Made by a program: the position numbers and the translations under genes
Shown: positions 57,011 to 64,000 of the stretch, one piece after another
Numbering within the stretch: the first letter of the stretch is position 1
Layout: every line of letters begins with the position of its first letter
NCBI RefSeq assembly: GCF_002252155.1
Contig: NZ_NEFD01000004.1
Coordinates: 124,001-188,000 of the forward strand
Source of the DNA: Wohlfahrtiimonas sp. G9077
Lineage (GTDB): Bacteria > Pseudomonadota > Gammaproteobacteria > Cardiobacteriales > Wohlfahrtiimonadaceae
Length of the DNA: 64,000 bases
Direction of reading: 5' to 3'
The notes under the pieces: generated by a model
Databases searched by the model: none
Told to the model about the DNA's origin: nothing
What the model saw: only the letters and a program-made list of their open reading frames with translations

Positions 57011-57571
57011 TTAGGCGGTGCCAATTTCTTGGGATAAGCTTTGAATTTTTACCCCAGAACTTTCAAACAGATCATTCCACAGCAATTCGCGTTCATCGCG
57101 TGAGAAGAGAAACTGCTTATCAAAGGGCAGCGGCATCCATACATTGCGCTTTAACTCTTCATTAAATTGCTCGGTGCTCCAGACAGAATAGCTGTCAATG
57201 ATGGAGTGAGAAATCTCAGGATAAGACTCAATGATCGTGGCCAGAACATCGGCGGAGGTTGTGATGTCCACACCGGGCGCAATTTCCACAGCTTTGTGCC
57301 ATTTTTGAATATGTTCATGGAGCACAAACAGTTCTTTTAAGCGCACAGGGCCGCCTGAGATGAAGTTCAATTTATCGATATCTTTAGGGTCAATGGCCAG
57401 ATCATATTGGGCAGAGATCTCATCTTTTGAGAGTAAATTTTGTTGATTGATGATGACACCCAGCACAAATTGATCCGTATGTTCGAGCACGAAGATCACC
57501 GAACGATGAAATACTTCATCGTCGATGTGAGGCATGCTGATCAAAAATTGGCCGCGAAAATTAACTGACAT
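57011..57571 (-). CDS. yqgE: UPF0301 (YqgE/AlgH) family protein
   Basis: A 186-residue protein of the YqgE/AlgH family. FRGQFLISMPHIDDEVFHRSVIFVLEHT is the family N-terminus, and FISGGPV and SGYSVW-like DSYSVWSTEQFNEELKRNVWM follow. Its function is unsettled. In many proteobacteria it lies directly after gshB and before yqgF, as it does after gshB here (11-base overlap), though yqgF is missing. ATG 57571 is preferred over the upstream 57595 because it gives the normal length. Confidence 0.93.
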   Translation of the reverse strand: MSVNFRGQFLISMPHIDDEVFHRSVIFVLEHTDQFVLGVIINQQNLLSKDEISAQYDLAIDPKDIDKLNFISGGPVRLKELFVLHEHIQKWHKAVEIAPGVDITTSADVLATIIESYPEISHSIIDSYSVWSTEQFNEELKRNVWMPLPFDKQFLFSRDERELLWNDLFESSGVKIQSLSQEIGTA

Positions 57572-58529
57572 GTTGCTGAGATTTCCATTGATCAATGAGC
57601 ACTGTCATCAGATCACGTCCAACGGGAATGCCCGTGACGTTCTCAATTTGACGAATGCCCGTGGGGCTTGTGACGTTGATTTCTGTTAAATATCCACCGA
57701 TCACATCTAATCCCACAAAGGTTAAGCCACGTTTTTTAAGTTCCGGGGCAAGGCGGGCACACAATTCAAAGTCACGTTCGGTTAATGCTTCAACCACCGC
57801 TGTACCGCCAACAGCTAAGTTTGCACGGGTTTCACCCTTAGGTGGAATGCGCACCATGGCATAAGGCACCGGTTCACCATCAATGATGAGGATGCGTTTA
57901 TCGCCCTCTTTAATGGCCGGTAAATATTTTTGCATCATGACGGTGGTGGTTTGTTGTGCCGTTAATGTCTCTAAAATCACGTTTAAATTTGGATCATCTT
58001 TTTGGATTCTAAATATGGCTGTGCCGCCCATGCCATCAAGGGGTTTGATGATGGTGTCTTCATGTTTTTCAATGAAGGCTTTTAATAGATGATATTGACT
58101 GGTGACAAGTGTGATTGGGCATACATCCGGGAACCATGCAGTGAACAATTTTTCATTGCAATCACGAAGGGAGCGCGGATCATTGCACACGATTGCCCCT
58201 TGTTTTTGTGCAAGTTCTAATAGGTAAGTGACGTAGATGTAGTGCATGTCAAAGGGCGGATCTTTACGCTGCACAATGATGTCTTGATCTGAAAATGTCA
58301 CAATTTCAGCTTCTTTGAGCTGATACCAATCGTGTTCTGTTAAATCGATCGTAACGGCTTGAACGGTAGACTTGACCACACCTTCCTCAATGAAGATGTG
58401 GGCAGGATTGATGTAAAAGCACTCATCCACTAAATCTTGAGCAGCCATCATCATGGACAATGTGCTGTCTTTGTGAATGTTAAGCGTATGGAGCGGATCC
58501 ATGACGAAGAATATGCGAGGCAAGCTCAT
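57561..58529 (-). CDS. gshB: Glutathione synthetase GshB
   Basis: GshB adds glycine to gamma-glutamylcysteine with ATP. The 322-residue ATP-grasp protein has FVMDPLHTLNIHKDST near the N-terminus, NDPRSLRDCNEKL, IIKPLDGMGGTAIF, RILIIDGEPVPYAMVRIP and the C-terminal GLDVIGGYLTEINVTSPTG. It overlaps yqgE by 11 bases. rsmE ends 72 bases upstream. With gor at 18986 the window holds two parts of glutathione metabolism; gshA is not seen. Confidence 0.96.
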   Translation of the reverse strand: MSLPRIFFVMDPLHTLNIHKDSTLSMMMAAQDLVDECFYINPAHIFIEEGVVKSTVQAVTIDLTEHDWYQLKEAEIVTFSDQDIIVQRKDPPFDMHYIYVTYLLELAQKQGAIVCNDPRSLRDCNEKLFTAWFPDVCPITLVTSQYHLLKAFIEKHEDTIIKPLDGMGGTAIFRIQKDDPNLNVILETLTAQQTTTVMMQKYLPAIKEGDKRILIIDGEPVPYAMVRIPPKGETRANLAVGGTAVVEALTERDFELCARLAPELKKRGLTFVGLDVIGGYLTEINVTSPTGIRQIENVTGIPVGRDLMTVLIDQWKSQQHVS

Positions 58530-58601
58530 GGCAATTTCCTAAATTGAGAATAAAATTCCGTTGCCAAATACTATGGGGCTTGCGTGAAGAAAAAACAAGG
58601 G

Positions 58602-59339
58602 TTAGGCCCAATCTCCTAAGAGCGCATGCAAGCTACTGATGACAGAGAGCGCGGCGGTTTCGGTGCGCAAAATTCTCGGGCCAAGGGTCACAGGATGACA
58701 ATTTTTTTGTGAAGAGAGCCAAGCAAGCTCTGCGTCACTAAAGCCGCCTTCAGGCCCAATGATGATGCCAAAGGCATGTTCTGTGTGATGATTTTTGAGC
58801 CAATGACCAAGGGAGCATTCCGCAGTGGGGGAGAGAATTAAATAGGGGCGATCTAACAGTAATGCATCAATATTTTTAAGGGATGCAAAAGGGGTCAGCA
58901 TTGGCACTTTATTTAAGCCTGATTGTTCACAAGCGCTTTCAATGATGCCTTGCCAATGGCTCAGTTTTTTCTCTTGTTTATCGCTGTCATTGAGTTTAAA
59001 ACTGCTGTGTTCACTCATAAAAGGGGTTAAACGATTGACGCCAAGCTCCACCGCTTTTTGAAACACAAAGTCCATTTTGTCGAATTTTGCAAAGCTTTGG
59101 ATCAAATGTACATCAAAAGGCGCACTGCGATCAATGGCAATGTGAGCATGCAATGTCACAGTGAGAGATCGTTTACCAATCTCACTGATCACAGCCGGAT
59201 ATTCGCCGCCTTCGCCATTAAACAGCACAAGGTGATCGCCCACTTTTTTACGCATCACACGCACGATGTGATTGAATTGTGGTTCTTTAAGTTCAACGGT
59301 TGCGTGGGGAGCCAGCGGTGCTTGAGTATAAATGCGCAT
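58602..59339 (-). CDS. rsmE: 16S rRNA uridine-1498 N3-methyltransferase RsmE
   Basis: RsmE methylates U1498 of 16S rRNA. The 245-residue protein has an N-terminal PUA-like part (HNHI-like FNHIVRVMRKKVGDHLVLFNG) and a SPOUT methyltransferase knot with QSFAKFDKMDFVFQKAVELGV, SACEQSGLNKVP, IIGPEGGFSDAEL and LGPRILRTETAALSVIS. It begins three bases after the second lpxL stop. The rsmE-gshB-yqgE order is common in gammaproteobacteria. Confidence 0.96.
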   Translation of the reverse strand: MRIYTQAPLAPHATVELKEPQFNHIVRVMRKKVGDHLVLFNGEGGEYPAVISEIGKRSLTVTLHAHIAIDRSAPFDVHLIQSFAKFDKMDFVFQKAVELGVNRLTPFMSEHSSFKLNDSDKQEKKLSHWQGIIESACEQSGLNKVPMLTPFASLKNIDALLLDRPYLILSPTAECSLGHWLKNHHTEHAFGIIIGPEGGFSDAELAWLSSQKNCHPVTLGPRILRTETAALSVISSLHALLGDWA

Positions 59340-59342
59340 GAA

Positions 59343-60260
59343 TTAATCCAAATGCTGATAACGGTCAGGTTCGCCCTCAGGGGCAGTTTTAAAGCGTTTA
59401 TATGTCCACAAATATTGCTCAGGGGCTTTGCGGATTTCAGTTTCAATGGCGTGATTGAGCACAGTGACAGAAGTCAATGTATCCGGATCACGCAATTGAT
59501 CATCAATTTTAATGAGCTCAATGGTGAATGTACCGGTGGCCAAATCGCGTTTAGAGACGACAAGATATGCCGGAATGTCAAAGCGATGGGCTAAGCGCGA
59601 GACAAGCCCCATTGTGTTGGTGGGAATGCCAAAAAAGGGTGCAAAAATGCCTTCGCCATGTCCGGGATCTTGATCCGGTAAAATGCCAACGCTGCGCCCA
59701 TTTTTCATGGCTTTCATCATGTCGCGGATGCCTTGTGTGGTGGTGGAAACAAGCACGGCACCATTTTTCCCGCGCCCTTCGATGATGATGGGATCAATGT
59801 ACAAACGGCTTGGGCGATAAAGCGTCGCTAAAGGGTACAAGGATGAGGCATACAAACCACTTAATTCCCATGAGCCAAAGTGCGGCGTGATGAAGATCAT
59901 TTGATCATATTGCGCCTGATCTTGGGTAAATTCAGGTGGCACAGTGATGTGACTGACCGATTGCAAAATCTTCTCATAGGGATTGAGCCACATAAAACTC
60001 ATCTCAAAGAGGGTGGCCGAATTGTGGCGCAGCGTCTCTTTGAGTCGTTTTTGGTGTTCATCTTCTGATAAATCAGGAAATGCTAAGCGAAGATTGCGTG
60101 CAGCAATTTGACGGGTTTGGTTTGGAATGTGATACAGCCCAAAGGCAATCAGATCAGAGAGTCGATACAAGCTTTTGAGCGAAAAGCGCGCAAAGAACCG
60201 CAATAAAGCGGTGATCACTTTTGCGCGAATGCGGCGGCGTAATGGTATCGAATCGCTCAT
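59343..60260 (-). CDS. Lipid A acyltransferase, LpxL/HtrB family (second copy)
   Basis: A 305-residue inner-membrane acyltransferase, paralogous to the protein at 45939. The HFxxxE site is HFGSWE in FITPHFGSWELSGLYASS, then LYRPSR and VGILPDQDPGHGEGIFAPFFG. It ends EQYLWTYKRFKTAPEGEPDRY. One copy probably adds the first secondary acyl chain and the other the second, like LpxL and LpxM; which is which cannot be told by eye. It lies two bases after mlaA and three before rsmE. Confidence 0.88.
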   Translation of the reverse strand: MSDSIPLRRRIRAKVITALLRFFARFSLKSLYRLSDLIAFGLYHIPNQTRQIAARNLRLAFPDLSEDEHQKRLKETLRHNSATLFEMSFMWLNPYEKILQSVSHITVPPEFTQDQAQYDQMIFITPHFGSWELSGLYASSLYPLATLYRPSRLYIDPIIIEGRGKNGAVLVSTTTQGIRDMMKAMKNGRSVGILPDQDPGHGEGIFAPFFGIPTNTMGLVSRLAHRFDIPAYLVVSKRDLATGTFTIELIKIDDQLRDPDTLTSVTVLNHAIETEIRKAPEQYLWTYKRFKTAPEGEPDRYQHLD

Positions 60261-60262
60261 GA

Positions 60263-61015
60263 TTATTGCTCAGCGTTTTGACGGGCGATGTCTGCGATGG
60301 AAAAATCGTCGTCATCATCGTCATAGGATTTTTCAGGAATGTCGATGCCCGCTTTACGCAATTGATTGTTGCGGTATTGCAAAACGGCTTCACGCTGGAA
60401 TGTATAGTTATCCAGTGAGATTTTTTTAGAGATGTTGTCGGCCGATAACAATTCAGAACGTGCATTGACGACATCGACGGCCGCAAGCGCCAATTCTGTT
60501 TTAAAGTCAATCAAGTAGCCGTTTGGATTGGTGGCAAATACATCCACGCCAAAGCCCACTTGATCACGCATGGTGCGCGGTGGCAAGAATGGCAAAAGGA
60601 AATAGTTCGTGTCTTTCCAACCATAATAGGCAAGCGTCATCCCAAAATCAGCTTGTTGATACTCTGGCAATTTAAAGGTATTGGTCAGGTCAATGAGTCC
60701 TGCAAGCCCAAAGGTGCTGTTAAAGACAAAGCGGTGCATGGATTCAAGTGCAGCCACAGGTTTGCCTTGTAAAAGATTATTGACCACATTGCGAGGCTCT
60801 GTGATGTTACTAAAAGCGTTAGACACGCCTTCGCGCATTAAACCTGGCGTAATGGCACGGTAACCGGTGGCCACAGGTTTTAATAAAACTTCATCAACAG
60901 TGGTGTTAAATGCATACACTTTTCGGTTATAGCTTTCATAGGGGTCGGCAGGATTGCTGCCCGCACAACCTGCGAGGATCAAAGTGCCAAGAAGAAGCGT
61001 TGTTAATTTATTCAT
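60263..61015 (-). CDS. mlaA: Phospholipid-binding lipoprotein MlaA (VacJ)
   Basis: MlaA sits in the outer membrane and removes misplaced phospholipids from its outer leaflet. The 250-residue lipoprotein has a signal ending LAGC (C17), then DPYESYNRKVYAFNTTVDEVLLKPVATGYR, GVSNAFSNITEPRNVVNNLLQG and YFLLPFLPPRTMRDQVG. An aspartate run (SYDDDDDDFS) near the C-terminus is unusual. The rest of the Mla system (mlaFEDCB) is not here; instead an ABC-2 exporter pair lies directly upstream. Confidence 0.94.
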   Translation of the reverse strand: MNKLTTLLLGTLILAGCAGSNPADPYESYNRKVYAFNTTVDEVLLKPVATGYRAITPGLMREGVSNAFSNITEPRNVVNNLLQGKPVAALESMHRFVFNSTFGLAGLIDLTNTFKLPEYQQADFGMTLAYYGWKDTNYFLLPFLPPRTMRDQVGFGVDVFATNPNGYLIDFKTELALAAVDVVNARSELLSADNISKKISLDNYTFQREAVLQYRNNQLRKAGIDIPEKSYDDDDDDFSIADIARQNAEQ

Positions 61016-61046
61016 GGGATGCTCAAAAGAATGTATTTAGAAATTT

Positions 61047-61820
61047 TTAGTATTTTAACCCAGTCCCGCGATTCATTAAATGATTCGCCGCTGCAAACAA
61101 TACCACCAATAACAGGCTCAATAAGCCTAATGTCCAACCAATGTGAATGTCAGAGATGCCAAGCATGCTGTAACGAAAACCATTGACCATGTATAAAATC
61201 GGATTGAAGTAGGAGAGTTTTTCCCAAAATGGTGGCAACAATGTCACTGAATAGAAGATGCCACCTAAATAGGTCAAAGGCGTGAGCACGAACGTTGGCA
61301 CAATGGAGATGTCATCAAAAGAGTTTGCAAACACTGCATTGATAAAGCCCGCTAATGCAAAAACGGCAGAGGTCAATAAAAAGACCGTGATCGTCAATAC
61401 AAAGTGCTGGATGGAGATGGGCGTGAAAAATAGAGTGACAATCGTCACAATGACGCCCACAAATACGCCGCGCGCGATGCCGCCCGCCACATAACCTGAA
61501 ATGATGAGTAAATTAGAGACCGGCGAGACTTGCAGCTCTTCCACATAATGTTGGAATTTTGCCCCAAAGAAGGAGGAGACGACATTGGCATAGCTGTTAT
61601 TGATGACAGTGAGCATGATTAAGCCCGGCGCAATGTATTCAATGTAACTAAAGCCGCCCATATCACCAATTTTGCCACCAATGATTTTGCCAAAAATCAC
61701 AAAATACAAAGCCGTTGTGATGGCAGGGGGCAATAAGGTTTGTGGCCAAATGCGCACAAAGCGTAAAATCTCTTTGATGAGAATGGTTTGGAAGGCAATC
61801 CAATTGACATGTTTATTCAT
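61047..61820 (-). CDS. yadH: ABC-2 type transporter permease YadH
   Basis: A 257-residue inner-membrane permease with six segments, matching E. coli YadH (256 residues): RIWPQTLLPPAITTALYFVIFG, APGLIMLTVINNSYANVVSSFF, ELQVSPVS and GGIFYSVTLLPPFWEKLS. The exported substrate is unknown. ATG 61820 is chosen because GAGGA lies six bases ahead; ATG 61832 is possible. It overlaps the ATPase gene by eight bases. Its position next to mlaA and an lpxL gene suggests an envelope lipid role, which is inference. Confidence 0.9.
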   Translation of the reverse strand: MNKHVNWIAFQTILIKEILRFVRIWPQTLLPPAITTALYFVIFGKIIGGKIGDMGGFSYIEYIAPGLIMLTVINNSYANVVSSFFGAKFQHYVEELQVSPVSNLLIISGYVAGGIARGVFVGVIVTIVTLFFTPISIQHFVLTITVFLLTSAVFALAGFINAVFANSFDDISIVPTFVLTPLTYLGGIFYSVTLLPPFWEKLSYFNPILYMVNGFRYSMLGISDIHIGWTLGLLSLLLVVLFAAANHLMNRGTGLKY

Positions 61821-62763
61821 GGCTGTCCTCATGGTTTCCCGTCAGTTTGATGAAAAGTTCTTCTAAGCGATTGGCGCGGTTGCGCAGTGTTTCCACTTGG
61901 ATGTTTTGTGCATTTAAGGTTTTGAACACTTCGCTGATGGTGTGAGGCTTGGCAATTTCCGCTTCTAACGTCATCTCATTGATGAGGCGAAAGGCAATAC
62001 CTTCAGCCGCTTGTGGCGCTTCGGTTAAAGGTGCGCTTAAACTCAACACAAAGGCTTCGGATTGAAGTTGGCGCAACAGATGATCCATCGAGCAATGCTC
62101 AATGATTTCACCATGGCTGATGATGGCGATGTTTTTACAGAGTAACTCCGCCTCTTCTAGATAATGCGTCGTTAAAATGATGGTGGTGCCCGTTGTATTG
62201 ATCTCTTGAAGCAGTTCCCAGGTTTGGCGGCGAATCTCAATGTCAACGCCTGCAGTGGGTTCATCTAAAATCAAGAGCTTTGGCTCATGCATCAATGCAC
62301 GCGCAATCAATAAGCGGCGCTTCATGCCGCCGGATAAATTGCGGGCCATTACGCGGGCTTTATCGGAAAGATTCAACAATTTGAGATATTTGGCCGCGCG
62401 TTCTTTGGCAATTTTGCGGGGTACGCCAAAGTAACCGGCTTGATTGACGAGGATGTCCTCACACAGTTCAAACTGATTGAAGTTAAACTCTTGTGGCACT
62501 AAACCCACTAAGGATTTAGCCGCACGCATCTCTTTTTTATGATCATGGCCAAAAATTTCCACCTGACCATTTGTGGCATCTAATAAACCTGTAATGATGC
62601 TGATGGTGGTGGATTTACCGGCACCATTTGGGCCAAGCAAGGCGAAAAAGTCGCCTTGTGCCACGGTCAAATTGATGCCTTTTAATGCCACTTTGCCATT
62701 GTGATAGGTTTTGGCCAATCCGCGAATGGCAAGGGCCGGTTGCTTTGCATTAATCTCTGTCAT
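61813..62763 (-). CDS. yadG: ABC transporter ATP-binding protein YadG
   Basis: A 316-residue ABC ATPase (308 in E. coli YadG), partner of YadH. It has Walker A GPNGAGKSTT, VPQEFNFNQFE, the signature LSGGMKRRLLIARALMHEP, Walker B LLILDEPTAGVD and the switch TTHYLEEAE; NRANRLEELFIKLT ends it. The frame stays open to 63072 across the rluB tail, but that part is a shadow of low-complexity sequence. ATG 62763 matches the known start and overlaps rluB by 14 bases. Confidence 0.92.
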   Translation of the reverse strand: MTEINAKQPALAIRGLAKTYHNGKVALKGINLTVAQGDFFALLGPNGAGKSTTISIITGLLDATNGQVEIFGHDHKKEMRAAKSLVGLVPQEFNFNQFELCEDILVNQAGYFGVPRKIAKERAAKYLKLLNLSDKARVMARNLSGGMKRRLLIARALMHEPKLLILDEPTAGVDIEIRRQTWELLQEINTTGTTIILTTHYLEEAELLCKNIAIISHGEIIEHCSMDHLLRQLQSEAFVLSLSAPLTEAPQAAEGIAFRLINEMTLEAEIAKPHTISEVFKTLNAQNIQVETLRNRANRLEELFIKLTGNHEDSHE

Positions 62764-63790
62764 ATCTACGATTGTTTGATTTACCTGAAGTGCGAGCAGG
62801 GCGCGCTGGGCGGCTGCCATCGCTGCGTTTGGCGCCATCAAAGCGCTTTGTATCCCCAAAAGATGGGCGTGATGAACGCTCGTTGCGTTCAGTGCGCGGT
62901 GCGCGCTCACTTCTGTCTGTGCGTTCTGAACGATCGGTTCGCTCACCGCGAGATTTGCGATCTCCCATTGGGCGATCTGGGGCAAATTTACGGTTGGGTT
63001 TTGCACGATACGCACCGCGTTTATTGTCAGGGGCAACGTAGAAGTTTTCCATTCTAAATTGCATGCCGGCATCTTCTAATAAGGCTTTGGTATCCTCGAT
63101 CTCTAAATCAATGGAGTGACCAGAACGCAATGATTTTGGTAGCGTAAAGCTGCCATAGCGCACACGAATCAAGCGAGAAACGGTCAAGCCTTGAGATTCC
63201 CATAAGCGGCGCACTTCGCGGTTTTTACCGCCTTTTAAAATAACGTGATACCAAATGTTCGCGCCTTCACCGCCTGAGTAGAGAATGTCATCGAATTTAG
63301 AGAGGCCATCTTCAAATTCCACTCCATTTTTCATGTTTGTCACCATCTCTTCTGTTAAGGTGCCAAGTACACGAACGGCGTATTCACGTTCGATTTCACT
63401 CGAAGGATGCATCATTTTGTTGGCCAATTCACCATCATTGGTGAGGAGCAATAAGCCTTGCGTGTTGATGTCTAAGCGGCCAATGGAAATCCAACGGCCA
63501 TTTTTGATGGGTGGCAAGCTGTCAAAAACAGTGCGGCGGCCATCAGGATCATTGCGCGTCGTCACTTCGCCCACAGGTTTATTGTAGGCAATAATGCGGC
63601 GCACGAATGGGGAATCATCCAATTTTATCGGCTGACCATCCACAAGGATCTTCTCTGAACCATCGACGGTGGTGCCAAGGGCGGCCACTTTACCATTGAC
63701 GCTGATTCGCCCTTCGCGAATCCAATCCTCCATGGTGCGGCGTGAGCCTAAACCAAGATTTGCCAATACTTTTTGTAAACGTTCGCTCAT
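62750..63790 (-). CDS. rluB: 23S rRNA pseudouridine-2605 synthase RluB
   Basis: RluB converts U2605 of 23S rRNA to pseudouridine. The 346-residue protein has an S4 RNA-binding domain (about 1-60: ERLQKVLANLGLGSRRTMEDWI), the catalytic D107 in GRLDINTQGLLLLTNDG, and KGGKNREVRRLWESQGL. From about residue 265 to the end it is a disordered, arginine/serine-rich tail with repeats such as RTDRSERTDRSERAP. Such basic tails occur in RluB and probably hold rRNA. Its end overlaps yadG by 14 bases. Confidence 0.93.
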   Translation of the reverse strand: MSERLQKVLANLGLGSRRTMEDWIREGRISVNGKVAALGTTVDGSEKILVDGQPIKLDDSPFVRRIIAYNKPVGEVTTRNDPDGRRTVFDSLPPIKNGRWISIGRLDINTQGLLLLTNDGELANKMMHPSSEIEREYAVRVLGTLTEEMVTNMKNGVEFEDGLSKFDDILYSGGEGANIWYHVILKGGKNREVRRLWESQGLTVSRLIRVRYGSFTLPKSLRSGHSIDLEIEDTKALLEDAGMQFRMENFYVAPDNKRGAYRAKPNRKFAPDRPMGDRKSRGERTDRSERTDRSERAPRTERNERSSRPSFGDTKRFDGAKRSDGSRPARPARTSGKSNNRRYDRD

Positions 63791-63866
63791 AGTTCTTCCG
63801 ATAAAATGTGATAGAAAAAGGTCTATATTCTACCGAAAAAACTGTCTAAAGCCTATTGCATTTATT

Positions 63867-64000
63867 TTAATCTTCAACAAGCGGTAAGCGAATGGTGACA
63901 ATCAATCCATCTACGGCGCCATTTTCAAAGGAGATCGAGCCATTGTGATGCTTGATGATCTCATTGGTAATGGTGAGCCCTAAGCCATAACCGCCATCTT
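63867..64000 (-). CDS. Sensor histidine kinase, C-terminal fragment
   Basis: The last 44 codons of a gene that continues past the window edge. DGGYGLGLTITNEIIKHHNG is the G2 box of a HATPase_c domain, followed by the usual closing strand (GLIVTIRLPLVED). This places it in the HPK family of two-component sensors. The full protein, its signal and its response regulator cannot be seen. It points toward rluB, with 76 bases between. Confidence 0.85.
   Translation of the reverse strand, partial: DGGYGLGLTITNEIIKHHNGSISFENGAVDGLIVTIRLPLVED

Noticed and set aside
62860-62960. Short direct repeats in the DNA that might be a tandem array or CRISPR-like element
   Set aside because: They encode the repeated Arg/Ser/Asp/Glu units of the RluB tail; there are no regular spacers.
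62772-63072. Frames opposite and in other registers of the rluB tail, including an N-terminal extension of yadG to 63072
   Set aside because: The basic low-complexity tail of RluB leaves several frames open; the yadG family starts at 62763 and the extra 103 residues match nothing.

Overview
The window reads as a contiguous stretch of chromosome from a gammaproteobacterium of moderate GC content. The evidence is a RpoH with an RpoH box, FabA/FabB anaerobic unsaturated fatty acid synthesis, LPS enzymes (two LpxL-type acyltransferases, a family 9 heptosyltransferase, LptE), MlaA, PilT, a FimX-like protein, an NlpD-type LytM factor and a TrpR repressor. Gene order differs strongly from the enterics: nlpD is not beside rpoS, lptE sits beside a fimX-like gene, and leuCD is joined to alaS. 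A member of Cardiobacteriales (Wohlfahrtiimonas/Ignatzschineria-like) would fit, but this is a guess from general protein character. I see no rRNA, tRNA, CRISPR array, insertion sequence or prophage. No gene-free stretch exceeds 300 bases; the longest are 7693-7988 and 25134-25421, and both are filled with regulatory sequence.

Layout, left to right. 1-690 is the end of the glutamate symporter gltS. 780-2615 is a queuosine precursor operon (queC-queD-queE) headed by a preQ1-I riboswitch. 2672-6304 holds glnA (with a possible sigma-54 promoter), azlCD and a LysO-type lysine exporter. 6337-10874 is an aromatic amino acid uptake locus: an MHS-family MFS transporter preceded by a Tyr/Phe-rich leader peptide and attenuator, diverging from trpR and a trpXYZ-type ABC importer behind a palindromic TrpR operator. 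Next come an ACR3/BART-type permease, panBC, a di-Mop molybdate-binding protein, nlpD-like, maeB, rpoH-dolP-gor, pitA-tsaC and a single-PAS protein. 23106-26504 holds a CirA-like TonB receptor with a Fur box and a zinc alcohol dehydrogenase.

26564-35682 holds leuC-leuD-alaS, proB, secA and rpsT (TTG start). 35861-44879 holds metNIQ, rpmB-rpmG, pilT, hemL-rpe, rsfS-rlmH and fabA-fabB. 44927-47320 is gpt-lpxL-heptosyltransferase. 47444-56974 is a long plus-strand run: rimO (with a terminator-like hairpin in its leader), a FimX-like degenerate c-di-GMP protein, lptE-dtd-ruvB-nagZ, nfo-rsmJ and a HAD hydrolase. One unrecognised minus-strand gene overlaps the nagZ end. 57011-63790 is a minus-strand cell-envelope and RNA-modification cluster: rluB-yadG-yadH-mlaA-lpxL2-rsmE-gshB-yqgE. 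The last 134 bases are the C-terminus of a sensor histidine kinase.

Most genes are housekeeping. The interest lies mainly in the regulatory DNA: the preQ1 riboswitch, the TrpR operator shared by a divergent region with an aromatic attenuator, the rimO leader hairpin, the pitA ribosome site buried in a terminator, and the Fur box.
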